Shown: positions 17,443-29,623, counted from the stretch's first letter. The stretch is 64,000 nt of DNA from Verpa conica (GCA_033030425.1 JAUFSD010000023.1:372001-436000), one strand, 5' to 3'. Numbers and translations: made by a program. The notes: generated from the sequence alone by a model not told the origin.

Positions 17443-18459
17443 TTCTTGATGGGATTTTATTGAGCAGCAGGCTTGTTAATAATTGCAGGAGATATAACAT
17501 GGATGTTTGCCAAGAGGAACCCTTGACAGCTCCCCTTGTGGAGCGAGTGAGAGGCTGTGATACAATATGTACACTCCCTTTATAACCGTATTACATGTAT
17601 GTACTTACCCTTCTGCTACTCCTGGTGCTGGGGCTCAAGCACAGCTATGTAACGATAACTGCATCTCTTGGCTAGCCCTTCCCTCACATGCAGCCCCGAA
17701 CGGGATCTGCAACGGCCTACCCGGGCCGAGAAGCCAAACTGCAGAGTAACTAAACTGTAACCACCAAGGCCCGAGCCACCAGCATATTCCTAGACCCACG
17801 AGTAGTATAATATTTCTAAATCCCTTTCAACAGGTATATAACACGGTCCATCTCCCCTTAAACTAGCCTACTACCCTTAAATCCCCCTTGTATCGCCTAG
17901 GAGCTCTCGGAGAATCCGGGATATAGACATTCATTCGATTAGAGAAAAGGGTTACTATTCCATTCCCCCGTAGGTATTTAGGCAACGCTTCCTGTATCAT
18001 AATATAATCTTCCTTCCACGTGGAAGCTAGATCCCATCCCTTCCGCCGAACATGGATCCTGCAGGAAATTAGACTTCCGGCATGTTGAAATTCCCCTCAA
18101 ACCGCCTCCAGGGTGATCATTGCGGGTTGGCTAAAAGTTGCAAAAGTCACCCAGTGGGGTTTAACCTCGTGCGGAGATCATTGGCAGGAACATATTGGAT
18201 AGTTCCGTGGCCAACAGGGCTTCCCCAGGAATAACGACAACACCCATTCTGTAGGATAGAATACCATAAGTGCCGGTCCAATGGGACGTCAAAAACCCTT
18301 TTTGTGAAACCTGAAGAAGGAGGAGAGAAAAATAAATAAATACCTTCCGCTATATATAACCTACTCTCTATTTCTATAAGAACCTCCAAGCCCACCATTA
18401 CATTCATCCACCCAGCAAGAGTTCACTCTCGCCGCCAATACATCAATTAAACGCCCAAT
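17443..18459. other. Divergent intergenic region between DPP3 and the CE3 esterase
   Basis: Holds both promoters. A short frame near 17567-17749 encodes a Cys-containing peptide (AQLCNDNCISWL) but has no credible signal peptide or splice structure. A C/T-rich leader precedes the esterase start. Confidence 0.55.
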
Positions 18460-19325
18460 ATGCTTTTCCCCACCCGCACCTCCGCTGTCCTTCTCGGTCT
18501 CTTCGGAGCCTTAAGCAGCTTCGTCGAGCCTACTATGGCGACCAAGATCATGCCATTAGGTGACAGTATCACCGGCTCACCCGTAAGTCCAGAAACCAAC
18601 ACCCTACTCATATACAACCCCACCTTCACACACTAACAGACCCCCTAGGGATGCTGGCGCGCCCTCCTCTGGAACAAACTCCTCGCCGCCGGAAAAACCA
18701 ACCTCGACTTCGTCGGCACTCTCGCAGGCCAAGGTTGCGGCATCACCTACGATGGCGAAAACGAAGGCATGCATATACATCCCAACTCCACCACCTCTAC
18801 TAACTCATCTAGGTCACGGTGGATACCTCGTAACCAACGTCGCTAGCCAAAACCTCCTCGTCTCATGGCTCGCAGCTACAACTCCTGATATCGTATTAAT
18901 GCATTTCGGCACCAACGACGTATGGAGCAGTATTTCTACCACAACTATTCTTTCTGCATACACTACGCTCGTCAACCAGATGAGGGCTAGTAATCCTAAC
19001 ATGAAGGTTCTGGTAAGTTGTCTACTCTACACCCCCCACCTCTCCCCCACTGGTGCTCTAATCAGCTGATGCTTCGCAGGTGTCTAAAATCATACCGATG
19101 AATCCGTCGGGGTGCACTACGTGCGCGGCGGGAGTGGTGGCGCTAAATAATGCTATCCCGAGTTGGGCGGCGGGGTTGAGTACCAGTGCGTCTCCGATAT
19201 ATGTGGTGGATCAGTGGACTGGGTTTAATACTAGTACGGATACGTATGATGGAGTCCATCCGAATGATGCGGGGATTATAAAGGTGTCTGATAAGTATTA
19301 TTCTACGCTGGTTGGGTTGGTTTGA
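18460..19325 (+). CDS. Secreted SGNH/GDSL hydrolase, carbohydrate esterase family 3-like
   Basis: Secreted esterase of 228 aa. Exons: 18460-18582, 18649-18766, 18813-19012, 19080-19325. The N-terminus has a hydrophobic signal peptide (AVLLGLFGALSSF). The SGNH blocks are all present: block I MPLGDSITGS with Ser36, a block II-like Gly in NEGHGGYLV, block III FGTNDVW, and block V YDGVHPNDAG with Asp about 204 and His about 207. This set and the length match family CE3 acetyl-xylan esterases, which deacetylate plant cell-wall xylan outside the cell; the substrate is inferred. The second intron begins with GC rather than GT (GAAG|GCATGC), the only junction that preserves the NEGHGGY block. Cys pairs (GCW, GCG, GCTTC) could form disulfides. 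Confidence 0.9.
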
Positions 19326-21082
19326 GTGGTGGGTGGGCATGAGTAGAGTGGTGTTTGGTGGGTTAGACCTCGAGTCAAGGGTGTGGATAGTCGGTTTATG
19401 TTTATTATTGGCTCCTATAGGCTTGTAGAGTGTGATGTTTTTGTGAATATATGTATTCTTGTTTAAATCGGGGTGTTGAAGTATTGTAAGTGTGCTTTTC
19501 CTAAGTACATATCTATACATGCTAGGGAATGGTAGGTATGTAGGGTACACTGCGAGCCTACTGATATTGTAAAGGGTTGGCGCTTGGTTAGGATCATTAC
19601 CTGAAAATAACATTTGTGATTTATTCGGTTGGACAGTAGCTTATATTTGGAGGGTTCTTTTCTACATAGCACAAATTGACCGTGTACGTGGCCGGGTGAG
19701 GCGAGGACGGACTCTATTTTCGGCGAAGAGCGTTCTATCATTTCAGCGCTAGGTGATACTCTACAGTACATCTTGCCATTAGATAAACAATCGTATAACT
19801 TATACCCGACTCGACGCTTTAAAAGGCTGTGGGACTTGATATCATAGACTAGTAGGATGCTTTTTTTTTGGTTCTAAGGCTTATAGTAGCTGCTATAGTA
19901 AATGGATTATGGAGTACTAATTCGCTATCGTTTAACAGTGGCTTCAAAGGTTTTCATGGCTTCAATGTAGCTACCGTACCGTGACAAAAGTAATAGACCG
20001 CGCGCCCTCTGAGGCTTCGCTCAGACCATGGACCAACCCGTGGCCCACCAATAAAACCTCTAGACTACTAGAATAATCAGCTAACTTAGAATAGTGTAGG
20101 TGGCGGGGACTTTTGAGGTGTACCCCAAACATGTCCAATGGGGTTGAGATCTGGAGAATAGGCAGGCCAGTCCTCCAACTCCACTGTATGATCTGCTGTA
20201 TAGACAATAGCATTGCCTTACATGAACATAGGTCTCGCGGTTTCATTACACTCGGTTTATAAATTTGTCACGGTACTGTATATAAATAGCGATATCTTCC
20301 ATACATATCTTCTATTAGAGTAATCTACCAACCGCCATGAATAGTCTTCTAACCCTTTCACAAAACATCCAGTCGTCAGGAATTTATGTGGTCGGCCTAG
20401 TCTGGTCTAAATAATTCAATAGTTGCCTAGTCTAACCCCGCAGTGTTTTTTTTGAGACCGGTTAATAGACGTTAAATTATTCAGGCCTTCAAATATAATA
20501 CAAAAAGCTTGATGTCTAAGAACACAATAGTGCGGAAACTGACGCTACTACAGCTAGGTATCAATATTTAGACGTAGCGGTAGCCAAGATATTCCTTTTT
20601 CTGGTACTTCAGAAACACTAGAGGACCTAAATCCCGTAAGATAAATAAAATTACAGGAATTCTAATTCAAATCAACGAAATAGATAATTATAGACCTGCT
20701 ATATGAATAGAAACTGAGGAATGTTATAAAATAAAAATAAAAAGAGAACACACTTGTAGATCAGTGCTAAGCCAAGATAAACAATTTGAATCGCACTATT
20801 CCGCCTCATGGCCCTACGGTCACAAACTCTTTAAAGCACATGCAACGGCACATTATATGTCCCCCCACCTTAGATAATTAACCAACCACTTCCTTCCTGA
20901 TTAACAGATAAAAAATCACTACTCAAAGTATAAGGTCACCTCCAAAAAGGCCCTCTCTATTGTTCATCAATACCGGCCAGTTATGCTGATTAAGTGGATA
21001 AAAGGAAAGAGGCCTCGACCTATTGTTTTGGGAATTGTTAGTATCTGGCTTTATTACTAGTTCATTTAGTCCATGACTTACG
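19326..21082. other. Intergenic tract with transposon remains
   Basis: AT-rich DNA between the esterase and the 3' end of NLR-2. It contains the Tc1/mariner relic at 20090-20410; the rest shows no coding potential. Confidence 0.6.
20090..20410 (-). pseudogene. Tc1/mariner-type DDE transposase relic
   Basis: Minus-strand translation gives the hallmark WPAYSPDLNPIGHVW, preceded by NETARPMFM, a TAA stop and GNAIVYTADH, which matches the usual 'MQDNAPxHTA' segment with a CAA-to-TAA change. Further upstream on the same strand, RLGRPHKFL resembles the GRP hook of the DNA-binding domain. The middle of the protein is missing, so this is a deleted, inactivated copy. Confidence 0.75.
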
Positions 21083-24000
21083 TTATCGGCGTAAAAACTT
21101 TCTTACATTCTTAGTACTTTCTCTGACCCAGTACTTTATTCCAGTGCTGTCACTGACAGGGAGTCCGGCAGCCTCCCGAAGTAGCTTAACTACAGTATCA
21201 CGACCGGAGGCTCTCGCGAGATTCAATGCCGTTTTCCCCATATTGTCTTTAGCTGATAAGTCTACTCCTTTGTCGAGAAGTAGCTTGACTACTGCCTCAC
21301 GCCCCCTTCCTGCTGCCAAATGCAATGCCGTTCTCCCTGAGCTGTCCACAGTTGATAGATCCGCCCCTTTGTCGAGAAGTAGCTTGACTACTTCCTCAGA
21401 CCAATTTTCCGCTGCGAAATGCAATGCCGTTCTCCCTGAACCGTCCACAGTTGATAGATCCGCCCCTTTGTCGAGATGTAGCTTGACTACTGCCTCACGC
21501 CCCCATTCTGCTGCCAAATGCAATGCCGTTCTCCTTGAGTCGTCCACAGTTGATAGATCCGCCCCTTTTTCGAGAAGTAACCTGACTACTTCCTCAGACC
21601 CACCTTTTGCTGCAAAATGCAATGCCGTTCTCCCTGAGCTGTCCACAGTTGATAGATCCGCCCCTTTGTCGAGAAGTAGCTTGACTACTGCCTCACGCCC
21701 CCTTCCTACTGCCAAATGCAATGCCGTTCCCCCTGAGCCGTCCACAGTTGATAGATCCGCCCCTTTTTCGAGAAGTAGGTTGACTAATGCCATATGCCCT
21801 TTTTTTACTGCAAAATGCAATACCGTATCCCCTGAGCCGTCCACAGTTGATAGATCCGCCCCTTTGTCGAGAAGTAGCCCGACTACTGGCCCATCCCCTT
21901 CTACTGCCAAATGCAATGCCGTTCTACCTGAGCCGTCCACACTTGATTGATCTGCCCCTTTGTCGAGAAGTAGCTTGACTGTTGCCTCAGACCCTCTTGC
22001 TGCCAAATGCAATGCCGTTCTCCCTGAGCCATCCACAGTTGATAGATCCGCCCCTTTGTCGAGAAGTAGCTTGACTACTGCCTCAGACCCATTTTCTGCT
22101 GCAGAATGCAATGCCGTTCTCCCTGACCTGTCCACAGTTGATAGATCCGCCCCTTTGTCGAGAAGTAGCTTGACTACTGCCTCAGACCCATTCACTGCTG
22201 CAAAATGCAATGCCGTTCTCCCTGAGCTGTCCACAGTCGATAGATCCGCCCCTTTGTCGAGAAGTAGCTTGACTACTGCCTCATGCCCTTCCCTCGCTGC
22301 CAAATGCAATGCCGTCCGCCTATCATCATCTGCCATTGTATGAATTCGAATCCATGGCGGATATAGACGTTTCTTGAGGAGCAGCCTGACTACTCCCTCA
22401 TGACCCCCATTTGCTGCCTCATGCAATGCAGTCCATCCTTCGTAACTCCTAGCCGCGGCCGTCCACATCCGATGTCCCTCCCGGAGAAGTAGACTAACTA
22501 TTGCCTCCTGGCCCTCCGATGCTGCTACATGTAATGGCATCCTTCCTTCGCTGTCTCTGGCTGAGATCTCTGCACCTCCTTCGATCAACCGCTGTACAAC
22601 TATAATATGACCTACTTCAGATGCAATATGTAAGGGTAATCTCTCGGTGTGTCCATACTGCTCCTCATTGTAAGATTCGACATTACCAACTTTCTCGAGA
22701 AACCGCAAAAAGAACCCTGCCGATAACTCCTGATCACAGGCCCCCAAATGAGGAACTAGCATCTGGCTAGCATATCCGAACAAAGGGTGTGATTGGCGCC
22801 GATCTTCCCTCATAGACCGTTCCAAAACGGGCCTTGCGAAAATATCAAATGAGAGGTAAGTGGTACAGGCCATGGCAAGCCTGAAGTTGGCATCTAGAAG
22901 AACAGACTTCTCCAGGAGGTACTCTTGTACAGTGTAATGAGCAAGCCGAATAGTATCAGTATGCTCATCTATTATCGCAAGACCACCGCATACATCAAGC
23001 AATGTCCTTATATCCGGCAAATCCATATCCTCCAACTCATATCTATTTGGTTCGACAGATACGGCTGTTCGAATCTCATCTATTGTCAGCACTCTTCTAG
23101 CTTTAACTAGCCAGGATAGTGTATTGAATGCCAGCTCTTTCGAATTTTCGGGCTGCCTACGGATGCTGTCCATTGCCTTGTCATACGTGGGATATAAGGA
23201 TTTCTCCTCTATAGATGAGTGCCTGAGGTTCTCTAGAGCGTATAAAATTTGATTGACTGTAGTCTGTTGGCATAGATACTCGATATGGAAGTGTATAAGC
23301 AAAAACCTAGTTATTATTTAGCACTAGAATAAATTTCGCAAAAGCGCTTTAACAAAGAATACAAAATTAGATTAGTAATAGCTTACATTCCTTTCGCACA
23401 GGCTACAAGTTCAGAAATAATTCTTTCTTTACACCTCCCCTTCCGAACAAGGCCTCTCGCTCGAGGGTTCTCGTCGATCTTATTATTGATGTAGACCGCA
23501 ATGTCCTCTTTTTGTGCCGAAAGCTCAATCTTTACCGCGTCATGGAGGCAGTCCTTGATATCTTCCGGGTGCGGTCGACTGGTCAAGAAAACATTGATGC
23601 CATCATTCCCCATACGTTGGAATAGCGGTAGTAATGCTCTCCGCTGCCCTTCAGGGTCACACTCATCTAAGGCGTCAAAAACGAAAAAGACCTCCTCGAA
23701 TAACTTCGACGCTGCAATAATTATATCGTATAACTCGTTGAGTGTTGGTCTTTTCTCGGCGGGATTAAGTTTGTCATAGAGACCTTCTATGACTGTAGGA
23801 AGACCTGTGGTTTGGGCTGCAAGCTGTTTGGCCAAGCTAGAAAGTACCTGTATAGGAGTATGCCTAGTTTTCTCTTTGTAGTCAAAGTAAAAATATGCTA
23901 GCCCGCATTTTGCTGATTGGGTAGCCTCGAAATGATCAATGACAGCAGAACTAGAGCGGGCTCATTAGAACTACTCAGATGGCCCTTCAAAACAGGGTTT

Positions 24001-25052
24001 AAAATAAAAGGGAGGAGGAACAGGAAAACCTCAAGTGGCCCGTACCTAAGAAAAGTCTTGCCAGCTCCAGCTATTATAATAACTTCCAGTTAGAATATGC
24101 AAAATTTATATGGATTATTAATATTACGTACGAATACCATGGCCCCAAAGTAGGCGGGATTTCTGATTTCCATTGGCCCACCCAACAAATTCCGGTTCCC
24201 TTAGAAGCCATTCCCCTGTACCTTTTTGCCTCCTATGGCTGATTTCGAAATTTTTGGCGTAACAATCTCCCGGATATAGCCAATCGAGTACTGTCTTGCG
24301 TTTCCCTATTGTTCATTTTATGTATAAGCACTATAGCCCCTTCTCCTTGGGGGGCGGGAGTAAACTATGAATTACTTACCCTCGATACCTGTTTGTGCCC
24401 TGATATCTTGGATTGCAAGGTTCATACTCCTTGAGTGCGCCTCAGATAATATTCTAGTTGCAAGATCAGCAACATTCCAATAGTCACTGGATCTCAATCT
24501 CAGCTCACCTATTATCTTGAGACGTAATGGCTACGCCCTCTATATCCGCTTTTATCTCTCTCAATAACGTGCTAAATCCAAAGTCAGCAATTCTCACAAC
24601 CCAAGCCCAAGGATAAAAATCACGGTTTCAGCTAACCGATTATCAATACCCAAAGCCGTATTGATCGTAGACTTAAATCTTTCAATCTTTTCGATGTGCT
24701 CCTTACACTCCCCTGCTCCCAGTGGCCATTTCAAGCGGTTGATGGAACCTTTAAGTCCAACCTTCGGCTTTAACTGCGACTTCAACTCCTCCAACTCTAG
24801 AAAACAGCCCTTAAAGAACTCGTCCTCAGAATCCAACTGCTGTAACACTGGCGATTGCTCCCCATTGGCTTTGACATCGTCCTGTAAGAGGATAAGTACA
24901 CGATTAAGTGAGTTGAGCTCCTCAAGGAGCGCGCTGCGATCCTTGTTTGCTCGTTTCACGCTACCAATATAGCCATGAGCTACGATAGCTATTGCACCGG
25001 TGAGTTGTACCAAGCCAGCGATACTTGCAGCAAGACCTATTGCCTCCGCCAT
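21083..25052 (-). CDS. NLR-2: Helo-like N-terminal domain + NACHT + ankyrin repeats
   Basis: Fungal NOD-like receptor of 1179 aa. Exons, all in phase: 25052-24637, 24571-24509, 24453-24380, 24305-24132, 24070-24046, 23950-23387, 23306-21083. The N-terminus (MAEAIGLAASIAGLVQLTG, then a helical region to about residue 140) matches the fungal STAND N-terminal/Helo-like domain. RRQKGTGEWLL precedes the NACHT module. Walker A GIPGAGKTFLSS (241-248) lies mostly on a 25-nt micro-exon. Walker B is VFFVFDALDECD, followed by NVFLTSRPHPEDI and the conserved VDIRTLL/CGGLAIID-type and AHYTVQEYL winged-helix segments. About 15 ankyrin repeats occupy roughly 660-1150, most reading LLLDKGADLSTVDGSGR. Helo-type domains in fungi act at membranes in regulated cell death; here that is inference. 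The frame is intact throughout. Confidence 0.92.
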
Positions 25053-25950
25053 CTCCAGGGGGATTTGTGTGAGGGTCTGTGCTAAATAGGCGAGATCTGC
25101 GAAATGCAAAAGTGGAATATGAAAGTATAGATATGATAATAGAACTTGAAGTTTAGAGCTGGATTATTCGGGAGCCTTGTAAGAGATAAGGCTGCGCTAT
25201 TCTAGAGCGGGGCTCTTGGTGCCAGCAATGTGAGACTAAAAATAAATTATGCGCCATTGGCTGCCTTCAGGCACCAGCTCGTCTCATTTAGGTAGGGGGT
25301 TGCGGCCTCCATACAGCTTCTCATCTCAATTCTTCTCGTAGAATTATACAGAAACTCTCTCCAAGTATGTATAGTAGACCTTTACCGATAATCACGCTAT
25401 CCACTGAACTAAATGTCCTAATTGGCAATCCCCCATAAAATAGCCACAAGTGAATCTTTCCGGTGAAAGAGCAAGTCTAAAACGAAAATCGCCATGTTTG
25501 AGAAATCCCTGCTTCGTAGAAGTTATAAGCCCTATCAGTAATAACCTCATAATCTCAAGATATCACTCTATACACCATAAGGTACTGCTATATAAGTGAA
25601 GATCATAGGCCGCTGAAGAGGTAAATGACTGGTAGGGATGTCGAGATATTCGGATGTCGGGGTGTAGGATGATTTTAGTGACACTGATTTCGGCAAAGCC
25701 AGACCTGAATAAAATCAGTATCAGGAAGTAGATAATTATAGAGGGATTGAACATACTTACAGAAACTTGGGAATATTAACCTCTCTCCGACTTGGACCAA
25801 GCACTATACAAACACGCGACCGCAAGAGTTTCCGGCTAGACAACGAGAGAGAAACAATGGCCAGCTTTTGTTTATATACACAATCATCCATAAAATACCA
25901 CAACCACGAAAGAAAGAAAGAAAGAAAGGACAGCGTACTCCACCCCAAGT
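25053..25950. other. Intergenic between NLR-2 and ENP1
   Basis: NLR-2 promoter side and the 3' flank of ENP1. AT-rich; only short frames without features. Confidence 0.6.
25909..25930. repeat. (GAAA)n microsatellite
   Basis: About five GAAA units immediately 3' of the ENP1 stop. Confidence 0.85.
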
Positions 25951-27420
25951 CTAATCCAACATAACATCATCATCCACCGGCATACCCTCCTCTTCACCCC
26001 TCCCCCGGCCCTCTAGTAGTTCTCTCCTAATCTCTGGTGCAATCCCCGAATGCCCCTTTACAAGCAAGACATCCAACAACACATCCCTCTGGTCCTCCGT
26101 CACGTCATTCCGATACCTCTGTGCGAAACTCAAAAAGCTCTGATGCCACAGCAGTGGTAATGGGCCTTCCACACTCTTGAACCTCATGAAATGAAACACT
26201 AGCGCATCAACAACCTTGTACGGGAGTGCGTACTTCTTATCGATAAGTACCTTGATGAATACGCTCGTCGGGCCGGTGTAGTCCATCTCACACAGCCTCA
26301 ACAGCGCTGCAGCAGAGTGCAGCACGGGGACCGAAATCCGCGTAAGTACAGAACCGACGATTTGCGCTTCCTTAAGCGTGCAAGTCCCGCTCTGTGCGAG
26401 TGGGAACAAGAACCCTTTAAAGAACGCTGCGGGCTTGTAGAGCGACTTTTTAATCGCGTTGTAGAGGTGAACATTGAGCTTTTTGTGTTCTGCTATATCA
26501 TCACGGACACGGTCGAGCAGGATTGTGTTTAGGAATTTCTGGCACTGGGAGGATTTGGTGGCTGCGAAGAGCCGGGTGGCTTCGAAGCAAGCGTTGGCTG
26601 ACCAGGTGTCGGGGCGGGTGAGGTAGAGGATTTCTTCCCAGTTCTTGAGGGAGGGGATGATTTTAAAAGCCTTGGGGAGCTTGCCGGATTTGTAGCGGGA
26701 GAGGAGCAGGCCAACTCTGGTTCTGTTAGTACTGATTTCAAGCATAGAATATAGTTAAGAGATGTAAGCAGAGGAAATATTTAGAGTTAATATACTTTGT
26801 ATAGACTTCAATGACCTTTTCTGGTAATGAAGGCACGGGATCCTCTTCAACTAGGGTTCCGGCGAGTCGTGCTTCATGCTCAGCAATCTTTTCAAGGATT
26901 TTATCGGCAAGAGATATTCGCTGTGCGGGCTCTTCGTCGTTTGAAGGCATAAAGCGATTGAACATCTCCACATCAGCCTCATCAATTTCCTTCACCACAT
27001 TTATATCAGCACCTTATCCCCAACCAACCCAAACCACAAATTACCCCAAAAAGAGTCTCATCCACATACCACCTCCTCAATAATCTCCTCATCACCAAAG
27101 TCAACATCCTCATACTCTCCCCCACTATCCTCCTCTTCCTCCTCTTCAAATCTCATTTGCCCCGCGACACCCATGAAATCACCATTCATAGCAGCTCTGA
27201 CAGCCGCCTCATCTTCAAGCTCATCTTGCTGTTCCTTCGCAATTTGAAGAATTTTCTTTGACATGCCGGAATCAACATATTCCTCGGCCTTTGATTGCCG
27301 TTCCTTCCGCTTATTGCGGGATATTTTGCGAAGGTTACCGGATGTGTCTTCGAGGAGTTCTTGATGGAGGGGGTTGTGACGCCGGTACGGGCGGGTGCCA
27401 GCGGTTGTTTCTTTCGGCAT
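25951..27420 (-). CDS. ENP1: Bystin/Enp1, 40S ribosomal subunit assembly factor
   Basis: Nucleolar protein for 18S rRNA maturation and pre-40S export. 436 aa in three exons: 27420-27070, 26989-26796, 26716-25951. The N-terminus is basic (RPYRRHNPLHQELLEDTSG, KISRNKRKERQ) and followed by an acidic stretch (FEEEEEEDSGGEYEDVDFGDEE). The bystin domain starts at KVGLLLSRYKSGKLPKAFK and runs to the C-terminus, including LKNWEEILYLTRPDTWSANA, NAIKKSLYKPAAFFKGFLFP and SVLTRISVPVLHSAAALLR. The acceptor ACCAG at 26717 was chosen because it alone gives the conserved YTKVGLLLSRY. It is divergent from RRB1 across 306 bp; both act in ribosome assembly. Confidence 0.95.
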
Positions 27421-27726
27421 TTCTCGATCTTACTCGGAGAGTTTCCCTTGAATTGGTCTTTTGTACTGGAGGTTGAATTGATGGTATTAGTAGTGTCGGC
27501 GGTGTTTTTGTAGTCAGTATCTCAGAAGAGGTTGTAAAAGAAGTTATCTGCGCACACAAAAAAAACTGTGTGGGGTTCCCTGTTGATCAAGATTAGATAA
27601 GATTAGATGTGGGGCAACAGAAAAAAAAATCCCCCCAAGAGCCTCATGAAAACACACCCCACACACTTCCAACAATCTCAAAAACCTCGAATTCCCCACA
27701 AAGATTACTCAGAGGGACTCGTAATA
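27421..27726. promoter_or_regulatory. Shared divergent promoter of ENP1 and RRB1
   Basis: 306 bp separate the two start codons, so the genes probably share control elements. It has A-tracts near 27560 and 27625 and repeated AGATTAGAT(A) near 27590-27610. I do not see clear PAC or RRPE motifs. An in-frame CTG-free upstream ATG at 27607 would extend RRB1 by 40 residues, which I consider 5' UTR. Confidence 0.5.
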
Positions 27727-29260
27727 ATGTCTAAACGCCCGGCAGAACCCCTTTCCCCCGGTGGTGGCCTTAAAAACCGCTCCCGCGAAACCCCCGAATC
27801 CCATCCTCCAGAAATGGGCGACTTCGAAGACAACTACGAGGACGAATTCGAGTCCGATGACGAAGTGATTGAAGCAGGTGCCGACGGAGAAGACCCAGGT
27901 GAAGACGAAGGGAAGGCTGTGGAGGATATGCAACTGGATCAACAAGTTTATATTCCCTCCCGAAGACAGCTCGCAAAAGATGAGATTCTAGAGCCAGATC
28001 CGAGCGCGTACCATATGCTCCATAGTATGAATGTCAATTGGCCTTGTCTGAGTTTCGACATTTTGCAGGATGGATTGGGGGATGAGAGGAGGGGATACCC
28101 GGCGACTGTATACTTGGTTACTGGGACACAGGCGGCGAGGGCGAAGGATAATGAAATTACAGTTATGAAATTAAGTGGATTGCAGAAGATGCAGCAAAGT
28201 ATGTTCTCTACGGCAATTTACCTCTCTGAGATCTAAAATATATTTATACACCCTGGATTTATTTATAAAATCACACACTAATACCCTCGCAGCAAAGGTA
28301 GAAGAAGATTCAGACTCCGATGACGAAGCCGAAGACGACCCAATTCTCGAATCCCGCTCCCTCGCCCTCCCCACAACCACAAACCGCATCCGCACTTCTC
28401 CTCACTCAGCTCATGCGGCGTCTCTCGCAGAAACCGGAGACGTCCATATCTGGGACCTAACCACACATCTCACCTCCTTCGACACCCCCGGCACCACAAT
28501 CCCAGCAGCCGCAAACAAGCCCACAACCCTACGCATGCACAAGCACACCGAAGGCTACGCCATCGACTGGTCCTCGCATTCACGCGAATCACTGGGGAAA
28601 ATCGCTACCGGCGACAACGACGGCAAGATCTTCGTCAGCACGCGGAAGGAAGACGGAACATGGGCCACCGGGAAAGACCCACTGAGGGGGCACACGGGCA
28701 GTATCGAAGAGCTCCAGTGGAGCCCAACTGAGCGCCATGTATTCGCGAGTGCGTCAAGCGACGGAACAGTCAAGATCTATGACGCCCGCGCAAATACCAA
28801 GAAGCACCAACTCTCGGTCTCGGTTTCGTCATCTGACGTTAATGTTGCTTCCTGGTGCCGTGCTGTACCCCACCTCCTCTCAACTGGAGCAGATGATGGT
28901 GTTTGGGGCGTTTGGGATCTTCGAACTTTCCCGAATACGCTCAAGGGTGAACATGTTGCTGCTACAGCTTCGTTCACGTTTCATCAGCAGCCTATCACGT
29001 CTATTGAGTTCCACCCGACAGAGGATAGTATTGTTGCTGTTGGGTCTGCGGATTCGACAGTTACGCTGTGGGATTTGTCGGTGGAGTTGGATGATGAGGA
29101 GAGTAGAGATACCGGTGGAGTTGAGGATATACCCCCCCAGTTGTTGTTTGTGCATTACTGTAAAGATGTAAAGGAAGTCCATTGGCAGAAACAGGCGCCG
29201 GGGACAGTGGTGGCGACAGGAGCGGATGGGTTCAGTGTTTTTAAGACTATTAGTGTGTAG
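27727..29260 (+). CDS. RRB1: Ribosome assembly WD40 protein Rrb1/GRWD1
   Basis: Chaperone of ribosomal protein L3 needed for 60S assembly; acts in nucleus and nucleolus. 479 aa in two exons, 27727-28198 and 28293-29260. After MSKRPAEPLSPGG comes a very acidic region (DFEDNYEDEFESDDE), then the CAF1/RbAp48-type H4-binding motif YHMLHSMNVNWPCLSFDIL. WD repeats follow, with HKHTEGYAIDWS, GDNDGKIFV, GHTGSIEELQWSP, ASASSDGTVKIYDAR, STGADDGVWGVWDLR and VGSADSTVTLWDLS; the tail ends GADGFSVFKTISV. A second acidic loop (EEDSDSDDEAEDD) sits at the exon junction, as in orthologues. The start is the ATG at 27727, which gives the expected N-terminus. Confidence 0.95.
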
Positions 29261-29623
29261 TCTTGTAGGGAGGACTTGTTTGGTCGAGTGGGTTTATTCT
29301 TTTCTTTCTTTTTCTTTCACGAGATCATGAAAAGGGTTGAGTACGAGGTGCTATGTGCTGTGGATACAATAGTGGTGGGTAGTAAAAGTTTTGTAGATTC
29401 GTCCGGGAATTTGAATTTATGCGAATTAGCTTCATGAAGTATCACTCACATCCATGACGCAAAACAAAAGATCTAGTTACAATATTAGTGTTCCATCTTG
29501 CGTACGAAGAGTAATAACATAAGTTAAAGGTCTTTATAAAGCCCTAGGAAATAGAATCCGCTAACCGCGGAATTAAAAAGTGTATTATTAGAGCTAAATA
29601 GATAGATGTTCGAAGAAGACGAG

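Noticed and set aside
17567..17749. Cys-containing short frame (AQLCNDNCISWL)
   Set aside because: Considered as a small secreted protein, but there is no signal peptide and no supporting splice sites.
27607..27726. Upstream in-frame ATG for RRB1
   Set aside because: The added 40 residues are unlike orthologue N-termini; MSKRPAEP at 27727 fits the family.
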